Shown in pieces: positions 46,480 through 56,439 of a stretch of 64,000 nt of DNA. Position 1 is the stretch's first letter; the number at the start of each line of letters is the position of its first letter. The notes beneath the pieces are model-generated. The model saw nothing but the letters and a program-made list of their open reading frames with translations. It made no database searches and had not been told where the DNA came from. The stretch is from Apoda limacodes (lineage: Eukaryota; Arthropoda; Insecta; Lepidoptera; Limacodidae). The DNA lies in the NCBI GenBank assembly GCA_946406115.1, contig OX291557.1, positions 20,616,501 to 20,680,500 on the forward strand. The letters are read 5' to 3'. The translations under genes and the position numbers were made by a program.

Positions 46480-46690
46480 AGATATAATTGTCGGTGAGCG
46501 CCCGGTGTGCGCTGTCCATTGAGTGCGGACGCTGCGGAATTCTGCGCGCATGCGCTTTCGTTTTGGCGCGAAAGGCGCGCCATGACGTCAAGCGTCTGGA
46601 TCGATGGCGACAGACGCTGCGGTAGTACGATGAGGTCGACGGCCTGCCCCCTCCGCGCTTTTCCCCCACCCTCTCGCGCACCTGATTACT
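46480..46690. promoter_or_regulatory. CpG island in Myc intron 2 with E2F, NRF1-like and CRE sites
   Basis: A sharp CpG-rich peak. It contains GCGCATGCGC at 46546-46555 (NRF1-type palindrome), TTTTGGCGCGAAA at 46561-46573 (full E2F site), GGCGCGCC just after, and TGACGTCA at 46583-46590 (full CRE/ATF site). All lie within 45 bases. A downstream CCCCCTCCGCGCTTTTCCCC run adds pyrimidine-rich GC. Such a cluster is characteristic of a proliferation-linked promoter or enhancer. It could be an alternative promoter about 1.05 kb upstream of the bHLH exon. The open frame 46507-46896 across it has no known domain. Confidence 0.55.
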
Positions 46691-46989
46691 GCACAATGCA
46701 GTTGCATCTTGACTTCCCCCTACCTGCCCCTACCAACCTACCATTGTATATGGCATACACTATAGGCATACTTTATACATTAGTATACTCTCTACCATTA
46801 AAACACATCAAATTATGCGATTATGATGACAGATGCGAATTGAATGTACAGATTAATAGGAATGCGCATTCTATTTACCAACAAATTTCTAAGTAATAGG
46901 AAACTGCTCAATCAAAAAAAAGACAGGTGTATAAGTTGGTTTTTGGACAAAAGTCATGACAAACGGATTAGAAATACATTTGTGTTCAT

Positions 46990-47480
46990 AGAGAAAACCA
47001 GAGAATAGACTTCGTGGATGAATTTATACATCTTGGGGAACTGAAAAAAAAAACAACATCGAACATGAAACAAACAGAGTAAATCTCGGTTAGATAACAA
47101 ATTTGGATGCAAAAAGATATATTAAGAAGAGACTACCACAAGGATATGAAACAAACTTGCTGTGTAGCCTATTATAAGGTTGCAAAACCTGGATTTCTTC
47201 AACAAATCAAATATGTCTATCATGTCAACAGAAGAAAATACACAAAATTAACATTGTAACTCTATGGAATGAAACAAACTTGAGAGGTACTTAAAATTTA
47301 AAAGCAAAATTTTAAAGGCAGGCCACATATCGCGCCTCATAGATACTAGGCGGACTATACAAACCTAGAAGAGGAATGTGGGACGACCACATGAGAGGTA
47401 GAACCTATGACAATAGAAATAGACGGAAATCACTGTAAAAGCCTTTACCTTAGAGGGATTCCCTGCTTAAAGAAAGTAAA
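46990..47480 (+). pseudogene. Decayed LINE reverse transcriptase C-terminal relic
   Basis: With stops and frameshifts the + strand reads LDAKRYIKKRLPQGYETNLL, GCKTW, then a frame with LKAGHISRLID and RNVGRPHER. This is the order YGC.TW ... W.GH.ARL.D ... RGRP..RW typical of the region after the reverse transcriptase in RTE-like insect LINEs. No intact motif survives. It is the only recognisable transposon relic inside the Myc transcription unit. Confidence 0.6.
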
Positions 47481-47636
47481 CTTGACAGACTAACCATACA
47501 AATGAAAAATAATACAAAGACTAACACCTAAACATTAATAAATTGTTGGAGTAATGGATAATATTATAATTATGTAAGATATTGAACTGTTTTCTAATCA
47601 CGACTAATTTTTTTAACGTTTTCTCACTTGTTACAG

Positions 47637-48190
47637 AGGAGGAAATCGACGTAGTGTCTCTCGGTACGTCGTCACAGCAGACGTTGACGGCAGCACACGT
47701 TCGTACAGAATCCTTGCCCCGTACGCCCTCGGTACAAGAGCGGCAGCACATCCAGCGCACGGTAGCGTCCGCCATGTCGCCGCGGCCGGCGGCCCGCAAA
47801 CGGCTCGTGCCTCCTACGACGGTCGCGACACCAGTCTCACGACGCCGGACACCGCGCGGGCCGGGCCGCCGGGGCCGCCGCTCCAACACCGATACCGACT
47901 CAGAGACCGAAGTCCCCGAGATGGAGCGTCGCTCTATACACAACGATATGGAGCGACTGCGACGTATTGGCCTCAAAAATCTCTTTGATGAACTTAAGAA
48001 ACAAATACCAGCTACGAGGGACAAGGAACGAGCTCCCAAAGTGGTTATACTCCGCGAAGCGGCCACTTTGTGTCGCAAAATGTGGGAAGAGGATTTAGAG
48101 AGAGAACATCTCAGAAAACAACAAAACAAGTTAATGGCTAAGTTGAAAAAACTCCGCGCTGCGGCGGCGGCGCGGTACCGGCCCTACTGA
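47637..48190 (+). CDS. Myc: Myc transcription factor, C-terminal exon (bHLH-leucine zipper)
   Basis: Completes codon 182 (G + AG = Glu) to give EEEIDVVSL, matching vertebrate Myc EEEIDVVSV, and runs to TGA at 48188-48190 (184 residues). A basic proline/arginine-rich linker with RRRTPRGPGRRGRR precedes an acidic SNTDTDSETEVPEME. The basic region RRSIHNDMERLRR keeps the H, E and R residues that contact E-box DNA. Helix 1 is LKNLFDELKKQIP and the loop ATRDKE. Helix 2 starts RAPKVVILREA, close to Myc KAPKVVILKKA. The zipper has leucines spaced by seven in EHLRKQQNKLMAKLKKLR. The tail AAAARYRPY is short. These features separate it from Max and Mnt. Confidence in Myc identity is very high. Confidence 0.97.
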
Positions 48191-51100
48191 GCGAGCTGGC
48201 ATGCCGGCCGGTCTTAGTTCTGTTCCGAGATGGAACCGAAACCACCGCACCCTCACGGTCCTGTCTTTGGAAGTAAGTCGTTGCAGAACGTTATAGGTCA
48301 AGAGAAATGCATTTTAATTGAAAATTTTGTTTTTTCATGACTAGATAAGTAGACTGTATCGAGTGTTGGATTGACTCCTGGAAAATAGTTAGCATTTGTT
48401 ATTGATATAAAAGTCAGCTTTTAGGGCTTACTCTGCTTCTGTGGGAATGTACTGAGGATTGTTAAATGGTAAGAATGTAACAATGGGGGTTTTGCTCAAA
48501 AGTTTTGCAGTGCCAAAGTGAGCCATAAAACTGTTGTTAACGTGTCCTTGGTCCTCAGTAAAATATCTTGATACTTACAGACTGCTTCGTAAACTAGTAG
48601 ACTGGTTTTACCTCTAAAATGTTTTTTGAATTTGTAATTAAAAAATATATAGTTGACATCGCATTTACAGATTTACTCCGTGTTGAAAGGTCGTTAAAAA
48701 GATTTGACATAATGTTAAATAGTGGTAATTGTTTAAAACAGTACTAAAGATTTTTTACTGAACCCTTCCATTACAGTTAAAGTACTATACTATACTATAT
48801 ATATATATTTGCTGTCTCATTTTTAACCGATTATTAATCAGGATGATTTTAACAACTTTGTAAATAAATATAAGAAAGTGATGCAACTCATTGTCATACG
48901 TCTTGCGTGAATCTGCAGTATTTTGCAGATAGTTATTCAAGACGTAAGGGAAACTTCTTGAGAATCTGGCCCTTATATATGTTTTAGGCCTGGTTTACAT
49001 GATTTTTCTCTTTCATCCCTCGTTTTGATGTGGTTCACGGGGGAGAGCGAGGTAGTGATATCCATGTTTTAATTTGATATTATAAGCTTACCTTAAACAA
49101 TATTTAGGTTAGTTCGCTTACGATTTTCTGTAGTGTTTTGTTATTTTGTAAAACTTTAACACTTTTTAATGTTTTCATACACGTATTGGCGCAGTTTTAA
49201 TTTTTCCGATTGTTTACAAGCGTAACTTTTTTTTAATGTTTCAATATTTTTTTAAACTAAAATTTCATAAATTGCACACAAACATAGTGACTAATATGTT
49301 GCGATATTCTACAGTTTTGCTGTTTAGCCGTTCAACGACTTGTTGCGTTTTATGTTATCAGCACAATTTTACGCATGGCGTATTTACCTATATTTCTAAT
49401 TTATTTCTTCATTACAATGAAATGGACGCATTTATAAATATTTATAATCAAGTCCTACTGACGTACAGTGAAAAGCAAAATGTCATCTCAGTGATTTGTT
49501 TGATTTAAATTATAGACTTTGTATTTTGATAATGACTTCAAATCTAACTTAAAGTAAGTCCGTAAAGGGCACTAACAATAAAGTAAGAAATAACCACGAC
49601 ATAGTTCCTTATAGTACGTATTATTAGTGTTTGCATTTTATGTTATACGATTGATTTTTAGCAGATGAGGTATAAATAATTACAGTGGCACTTTTACAGT
49701 CTTTGGGTTTGTAATGGAAAAGATTTAGATACACTCAAAATTAAGGACAAGAAGTTGTATATTCTGAAAAGTAAACCTGTTGGAACCGTCTTATTTTTCG
49801 CTTGCTAAAGAGTTACAATCTCTGTATATATTTGTTGCAGTAAGATAATGATGTACTCGCAATATTTTATTAAAAATGTCGACGATCGATAAGTCGATGT
49901 TTGTAAAGCACATGGACAGCAGTTTGTACGTCGGAAGGCTTTATTTGTGTGAGGAATGTGCCTTGCTATGTATATATACATTTATATAGGTATAATTAGG
50001 TGTATAATCGAATTAGTTGCAAAAAAGTTTTATAGTTATCGTGTTAAAGATTCGCAGTTTATCTTCCACTAGTTGTAAAATGTACATAATAGAATATAGA
50101 TAGTAGGCTTACGTCAACATTTTTTTATGAACGAGTTTTCCTAGTAATTGTTTAGTTTTTTTTCTTAACTTGAGAATAGTTACGAATTCTCGAATTTAGT
50201 ACCTGCATTTATTTTTTTTTGTTAAACTTATCTTGACATAATAAAGTTATAAAGATTTAGTTATCCGAAAGTGAAATTAGTTTGTTATTGTGATGATACA
50301 TCCAGTGTTATAAAGAAAATTTAGGTTTCACATAGGAAAAAGTCAGTAGAATAAAATATTTCTTAAGGAACGACAGCTTTATAATAGGTAGACAGGCGAA
50401 GATAATAGTAAACCGAAAAAAACTGCACATTACTGTGACAAGGCACATTTCCATCACTGCCAAAAGGATAGCAATTAGAAGTTTTTTTTATATAACAACT
50501 TGGATTGTAAATTTTTTTTAAATAAGGTTGGGATGATTAAGTCACGTTATAGTTTAATTTTTATAGCTTTTTCTGTGTAGATATAGTATCCGGTTATTTA
50601 AGAATTAACATCTGGCCATCGTCGGTTGTGTGGGACCAATCGGAAGATGTAAGGTTTATTTGTTATTATGTTCGATTGGTAGATTGTAAATTGTTTTTGG
50701 GTCGATAGAGGGTTTCAGAGTGTTAAGCAAACCTCCTGCGATTTTCCGACGATGGCTATGTGTGCGCTGCTACAAAGAATGCAGGGTGCAAAATAGATTC
50801 CGCCTAATAATAATGTTGCCCTCTGCAGTCTGTGAAGCGGCGTTCTAAATGTCTATACGACGTTAGTACGTCAGATTTTTGGATACTATTTATAAAAGAT
50901 ATGAAAAAAAGTTTTCTGGTTTTTGTTCCTTCATTATGTATATCAAGAACTATGATTATCTTAATCATTAAAATATTAAAATAAATTCGAACTAAGGCAA
51001 AGCTTTGGAGCCATTAATAAGATGAATATTTTGTCTCTCACAACTTCCAAATTTATACAAGTTTACGTTTTCTGTTTCCTCATAAAATAGTAAAGTTTAA

Positions 51101-51235
51101 GCAAAGCTTACAAGATAGCAGCTGTCTGCTGTTTTTGGTTCAAAGTATGAATTTGGATAGAAGTAAAGATCGGGTTTCATTAGCTTTGTCTTGTTTGACG
51201 TAAAAAAATAAAGTGTTTTTCATTTGTTGTTTCCC
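48191..51235 (+). other. Myc: Myc 3' UTR and downstream sequence
   Basis: Three kilobases after the stop contain no recognised repeat or other gene, in contrast to sequence beyond 51.5 kb. AATAAA signals occur near 48861, 49578, 50240 and 51207; the used polyadenylation site cannot be decided. Many TTTTTA and ATTTA words occur, as in unstable growth-gene mRNAs, but the base composition alone would also produce them. A (TA)n tract is at about 48795-48809. Confidence 0.5.
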
Positions 51236-51519
51236 TTCCTCTGCATATATTTAAATAGTACTGACACCAAAAATTCAAAATTTGCGATGCTTGTTAATTG
51301 ATTGAATTATCGATAAACACAAAAGAGCTACATACAACACTAGATCTATCTGTTCAATACCTACACTATTGGTATTAGGAATTAGACAAAAAACGTCTAA
51401 AAATTGACAAAATGCATTATTTCTTCTCAAACCCGTAGACCAGTTGTCTTACTGATATAGTGATCGTAATAATGTTCATTACGATTACTATTGTCGCGCG
51501 CATAGGTTTTAATACTCAA

Positions 51520-51613
51520 ACTATCTCAATACCAAATTTCATCTACATCAGTTCAGTGGTTTAAACGTGAAGAGGTAACAGACAGACAGACAGAGTTACT
51601 TTCGCATTTATAA
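51520..51613 (-). mobile_element. Truncated Helitron-like head
   Basis: Minus strand ATTATAAATGCGAAAGTAAC, CTGTCTGTCTGTCTGTTACC, TCTTCACGTTTAAACCAC and GATGAAATTTGGTATTGAGA. Head-to-head with the next unit. Truncated at about 51520. Confidence 0.6.
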
Positions 51614-51847
51614 TCTATATATATAAAAATTACGTGTCACGTTGTTTGTCCGCAATGGACTCCTAAACTACTGAACCGATTTTGATCAAACTTCGTAACT
51701 ATCTGTTATTTGATCCAACTTAAAAGATAGGATAGTTTTTATCTCTATCTGTTAAGTGTGAGTCGGACTCGGGCACTTTAGGTAAAAACCAACTTTCGCC
51801 GGGTTACAGAGGGACGGCAGCGAAACAACGTTCGCCGGTATCGCTAG
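51614..51847 (+). mobile_element. Helitron-like unit with TC...CTAG ends
   Basis: TCTATATATATAAAAATTAC at 51614 after an A. CTAG at 51844-51847 before a T. Inside GGACTCCTAAACTACTGAAC and CGATTTTGATCAAACTTCGT. The end GTTCGCCGGTATCGCTAG resembles the end of the element at 11352. 234 bases, non-coding. Confidence 0.65.
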
Positions 51848-52495
51848 TATCAGTATATTATTAGGTTGTAGAAAGAGTTATGTCGCAGTGTGCTGGCTTT
51901 ATAGTTGTGACAACGGTATATTGTTCGCCACGAATAAAACCTTATAGTAAGGATTCCATTCCAGTCGTTACATTTCACAGTACGCGCACCAGTAGCAGTA
52001 ATTTTTTACAATAATTTAGTTATGGAATTTAATAATTAAATCATATCCCTAGTCATAAATCATATCAAATTATATTGGTTCACTGCTGTACTTAAGCCTT
52101 CTTTACTTAATGGCGCGCCATTTCTACCGGTCCTCTGCCTTCCGCATTTAGCCACCACCACCACAGGCCACCCTTAAGGTCGTCGGTCCACTGTGCTGGG
52201 AGCCGTTCAAAAACTGGCTAAGGCTGACTTGCGGAAGATTCAGGGTTAAATAAATAACTAGCTAAATAACTAAACCTGGGTCAAATGTATAACTAGATAA
52301 CTCGTCAATTGTCTTGCAGAAGCAGAAAGTTAACTATTCCTCAGAAGTGACAACATAATAAAATTAAATGTGCATCCTGTTATAAACCGCCTAAATAAGA
52401 AATTCTTGCATAAGTATATATGGGTCTCGCTCTCTTGTTAGAAACAATAAATCTATCTCTTTTTACAATCTCTGTTATTCTTCTACAATGAACTT
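51848..52495. other. Intergenic spacer
   Basis: A moderately GC-rich patch lies at 52110-52230 (ACCACCACCACAGGCCACCC). No exon recognised. Confidence 0.4.
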
Positions 52496-52498
52496 TCA

Positions 52499-52937
52499 GG
52501 GCGCGTTCGTTCTGGGATTCAGAGTTCCCACAAATGATATTTTTCACACTTTTGATAACGCCAGTTTTGCTACCGACACCTACCGTTCGTTTAGCTTTGA
52601 AACGTTACTAACAAAATTTTTGGTTAGAAAACTTGCAAAACGAACGGTTGACGTACACACACTACTATAAAACACACACACACTACCATAAACAATGAAT
52701 ATGTATAGGCAGTTTGAAAGATTAACACAAAAACCCCACCTCCAGACATGGGTCTAAAGTTTCGTTATTCGGTGGCAAAAGTGACAAAAATAACAAAAAT
52801 ATCGTAAACGAACGCATGACAGTTTGTCACGGATGATACGAAAATTTTGATATTTTTGATACCAATGCTAAACGAACGGATGACAGGTGGCAAAAGTAAT
52901 GAAAATAATGATTCTGCATCCCAGAACGAACGCGCCC
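52499..52937. mobile_element. MITE with GGGCGCGTTCGTTCTGGGAT ends and 3-bp TSD
   Basis: The first 20 bases GGGCGCGTTCGTTCTGGGAT are exactly inverted at the right end (ATCCCAGAACGAACGCGCCC). TCA sits immediately outside both ends (52496-52498, 52938-52940). The 439-base body has internal ACACAC and CGAACGGATGACAGGTGGCA stretches and no coding capacity. It is the complete member of a three-copy family (also 56040 and 12388). The 3-bp duplication excludes hAT (8 bp) and mariner (TA). PIF/Harbinger, CACTA-like and Zator are known 3-bp types, but the superfamily cannot be assigned here. Confidence 0.85.
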
Positions 52938-53132
52938 TCAAATATAATACTTTATTATGTCGTCCTTCGACTCCCTCGTGATGCCATGCAGCCGATGGCC
53001 AGATGTTTATGAATGACGTTTTAGGAATCAAAGATGCTTTTAAAAATTGTGTTATTCCATGTTTTGCATTATAGGCGTACGTAGGTACTCAGTCTGTCGG
53101 TTTATTCACTACATATTTATTTAATTTGAATT

Positions 53133-53318
53133 GTGCAAGTAGAAAGTGTTAAAAATGGACCTATGGCGTTCGTTCTTGCTCTAATTTACGGAGGAGTCTT
53201 TGCCTATGTGTATGTGTTGAATATAGCAAAAAAAACCGAGGTACCTAGAATGCCTGTAGGCAGCAGAAGCAAAAATAATGAACCTCGGAATTCAGTGTTA
53301 CACATAATTATTATCTGA
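53133..53318 (+). CDS. Possible small single-pass membrane protein, unrecognised
   Basis: A 61-codon frame; the second Met (53163) gives a compact protein of about 51 residues. It starts with a clean hydrophobic helix MAFVLALIYGGVFAYVYVLN, followed by a basic segment IAKKTEV, PRMPVGSRSKNN and a short tail. This N-out/C-basic arrangement is that of a small membrane protein, but I recognise no family and there is no sign of neighbouring exons. Single small frames of this size also arise by chance. Low confidence. Confidence 0.2.
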   Translation: MQVESVKNGPMAFVLALIYGGVFAYVYVLNIAKKTEVPRMPVGSRSKNNEPRNSVLHIIII

Positions 53319-54669
53319 GAATAGTGAGTAAAAGTTTTGTTCTCATACTTTTAAAATACCTAAAGACTTTATTCTTGCACAGTTCTATTAAAATGGTTTA
53401 AGTAAATGTATTTGTCAGAAAATTAAATTTTGTCTACCTACCTACCTACCTATTTATAGTTATAGGTACCTACTCATAGTCGAAAAATAATATAAATTAA
53501 TAAAAAATAATAGAAAACCGATATCAACACGAATTTAACTTAAAAATGTTGGCGCAATATGGCGGAGTTAGTGACTTAACCCTCCGATGGAGGCGGGTTA
53601 AATTTTTAATATTTAACTCGGCAGTGACCCGGGTTAAGTAGTAGCGCAAGACAAATATGACTTTGACTCAGGTTAACTTTATAACTTGACAAAAATGGCG
53701 CTAACCCTGAGGAGCGCAAGTGGCCCTAAGTCGAGTACCTACAGTTGTGACTCGAACCGTTTAAAAACTGAGTTCCAAATCGATGCCACTTAAAAACGTG
53801 TAGAGTTATTACCCTAGTCTTGACTTAAGTGAACCGAACGACGCGGGTTCGACGAAGTTAGTGTCCATATTTGATTAGAAATGTCAAACCCAATGTTTCC
53901 GAATTAAGAAAATTAGTAAATGATTTTGTTGTTAGTTTTTGTATTTTAGTAATTTATTATGACTTGCACTTGAAGTGTTTTAACAAAAGTGTTTCCACTC
54001 CCTTTATGCCTTAAATAGTCTTAAAATATTGATTTTAGACGTAAAGTTTAGCTGTTAAGAAACAATACCCTATTTTAAAATAAAATCAAACAATAAAATA
54101 AAGAGTAATTCGAGTGTTTAGAATAGAAACACAAAGTTACAACTACAAAAAGGTAAACAATGTTATGAATAATAAATAATATAATAATAATAATAGTAAG
54201 TTATACTGAAATAGAAAAAGAAAAAAGAGAAATTCTCCAACCCACCCACCCAGTTTATAAAAATTTAAGCCCAGCAAAATAGAATTTGGTTCTCACTCAA
54301 ATTTTGTCAAAAAAAAATCCTAATACTTCAGTATTTAATTTTAGTGTTCCCTAGGCCTTGCATTGGTACTTCAAATTTCTTAAAGTGAAAACTTTGATTC
54401 AACTTGACTGATATTACTCGGTTAGCCGTTCAAATACTTTAGAGTAGAGGAGTAGAGTAAGAACCCGATAACGTCGCGCTCTCCACTGTAGGGAAAAAGC
54501 TAGCTGGTTTTTATTACTAAAATTAGTGGTTTTCCGAATTTGGTGCCGTTTGACTGTAAAGGACACCTATTGCAAATTTTGGGTGAGGCGGAGCGGGAGG
54601 AAGGATTATTATGTAAGTATGTAACTACGTAACTTCGTTGTTGGTGGACCGGTTCGAGAATCGATTAAA
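53319..54669. other. Intergenic sequence, no gene recognised
   Basis: Mostly AT-rich with a (CTAC)n run at about 53436-53451. A 53560-53900 segment is richer in GC and repeats words such as GGTTAA and TGACTTAA. It may be a repeat family I do not recognise. Confidence 0.4.
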
Positions 54670-55088
54670 AATATTTTCAACCGACTTTAAAAAAGGAGAT
54701 GGTTCTCAATTCGGATGTTTGTATTTTTTTATGCATGTTCGGACATAACTCCGTCATATATAGACAGATTTTCAAAATCCATTTTTTATTTAAAAGTGTA
54801 TACTTCCGAGGCGGTCCCATATTAAAGTAGTGAATTTAAAACTTAAACTTTCGGTCAAAAATAAAATAATTGGTTTTAATTTGAAACTGGTGGAACGGCT
54901 TTTATGTTGATGATTGTATAAAATTTTGATACGAATATCGATGTTTTTAGTGTACCATGAAAAAAAACAATTCGTTACTCAAAAGTGAAACAACCGGTTT
55001 CTTAAAGATGCACTAAAAAGGTAAAAATATTTTCTTACTTATTTCCAAAAATCTGATCTGAATTGCAGTTTGAAGTTGGTGTCTATGT
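54670..55088 (+). repeat. ACCGA-TTC family repeat, host of the hAT insertion
   Basis: CAACCGACTTTAAAAAAGGA, TTTTATGCATGTTCGGACAT, CTTCCGAGGCGGTCCCATAT and GAAACTGGTGGAACGGC. Then an AACAACCGGTTTC unit parallels the inverted repeat at 17208-17395. Its continuation (GTACCTAG...) resumes after the hAT element at 56633. Confidence 0.75.
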
Positions 55089-55214
55089 TAGGGTTGCCAA
55101 CTTATTTACTAGAAATAAAGTATATTCAGGTGTATGAAGAATATTAAACAGTATTTTAGAAAATTGAACAGTAGTTTATTTATTTATTGTTCTAAATACA
55201 TACTAATACTAATA

Positions 55215-55880
55215 CTAATTTACAATCTTTTTAAAAACTTCATACGCCTTATCACAATTACAACTGAAATTAAAATAAATGAGGAGCTCATTTTTTATTA
55301 AATTAATAGATGCTCTATTTCTATCCTCCCGCCACTTAGCATTAATTACTGAAAAAACTCTTTCAGTAAATGCTGAGGTGGCGGAAACAGAAAGTAGATA
55401 TGAGACAATTTAAGTTATGTTTTTAAATTCTTCTGAAGTGTTTACTAATAAATGGCTCCTCTTTTGGACAGTACTCATTTCAAGAAAATCTTTGTCTTCT
55501 GATATTTTTTCATAAATTACTTTGTAATTTGTTAATTCTGAATATAAATCTTCCATTCCAATATTGAGTCAAAACAAATTTAGATTCATCAAAATGATCA
55601 AATGTGGCCGAAGACTTCAATGATAAACCGCTAATTAAAGAAAGCCAGTTAGTCTGATTAAAATCGAACCATATCTCTAAATACAAATTAGCCTCATCAA
55701 TAAAAAGCATGAAGTTATTAATAGTTATATTAAAAACTTCTTGGGAAGACTCTGTAATAGTATTTAATACTTTTTTTGTTTCATGGCCAAAATATTTATC
55801 ATTTTTTCTTTGAATTAACTCAGTCTTTAAACCATTCATAATGTTATAAACATCTAAAATAGTTACATTATTTCCTTCTA
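55215..55880 (-). pseudogene. hAT transposase remnant with C-terminal dimerisation domain
   Basis: A frame at 55839-55510 reads YLEIWFDFNQTNWLSLISGL, matching the mid/late region of hAT transposases. Downstream, another frame gives IVSYLLSVSATSAFTERVFS and INAKWREDRNRASINLIKNE and ends at the TAG at 55217-55215. This SATSAFTERVFS...W...RNR.S...IKNEL pattern is the hATC dimerisation domain. Stops (for example just before IVSYLL) and frameshifts break it, and the N-terminal BED finger and most catalytic residues are missing. Non-functional. Confidence 0.85.
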
Positions 55881-56039
55881 ATTTTTTGATTGTTTTATTG
55901 AAAAGTTAAGTTACCACTGTTATACTTATACCTAATGACTTTAATTTTATTAAAATTGTAAAACAATAACAAGGCCCACTCGAAAAAAGGTAATGTTCTG
56001 AGAACGCACACACTCGCCTGTCAGTGAGTAACATTCTTG

Positions 56040-56439
56040 CGGCGCGTTCGTTTTGGGATTAAGAGTTCCCACGATTGATACTTTTCACACTTTTGATAAC
56101 GCCAGTTTTGCCACCGACACCTATCGTTCGTGTAGCTTTGTAACGAAACTAACAAAATTTTTGGTTACAAAACGAATGGTTGACGTACACACACTACGAT
56201 AAAACACACACACACTACCATAAACAATGAATATTTATAGGCAGTTTGACAGATTAACACAAAAACCCCACCTCCAGACATGGGTCTAAAGTTTCATTTT
56301 TTGGTGACAAAAGTGACAAAAATAACAAAAATTTCGTTAACGAACGCATGACTAAAATTTTGATATTTTTGATACCAATGCTAAACGAACGGATGTCAGG
56401 TAATGAAAATTATGATTCTGCATCACAAAACGAACGCCC
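56040..56439. mobile_element. MITE of the GGGCGCGTTCG family nested in the hAT element
   Basis: About 400 bases, closely similar to the copy at 52499 over its full length. One end begins CGGCGCGTTCGTTTTGGGAT and the other ends CACAAAACGAACGCCC. TTG flanks both sides (56037-56039, 56440-56442), a second and different 3-bp target-site duplication. It is missing about 40 bases relative to the other copy, mainly near the ACGGATGACAG segment. Inserted after the hAT element. Confidence 0.87.

Larger units (their letters stand above)
41325..47636 (+). other. Myc: Myc intron 2
   Basis: GTAAATATAC at 41325 to TTCTCACTTGTTACAG at 47636, 6.3 kb. It splits the coding sequence immediately before the EEEIDVVS motif, the same place as the vertebrate MYC exon 2/3 border. 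The intron is poor in recognised repeats apart from a LINE relic at 46990-47480. It has several compact GC-rich islands in AT-rich sequence (41750-41990, 44090-44200, 44530-44630, 45300-45420, 45890-46060, 46480-46690). These are candidate enhancers. Confidence 0.85.

Noticed and set aside
46507..46896. 129-codon + frame in Myc intron 2
   Set aside because: Starts in a CpG island and runs into AT-rich sequence. No domain, codon pattern or splice signals support it as an exon.
47521..48129. A 202-codon open frame on the minus strand opposite Myc exon 3
   Set aside because: It is the antisense shadow of the bHLH-zipper exon. The GC-rich codons create it and its translation is low-complexity Ser/Arg.
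54180..54260. Short runs such as (CCCA)n and (ATA)n as regulatory repeats
   Set aside because: Simple low-complexity sequence with no supporting context.
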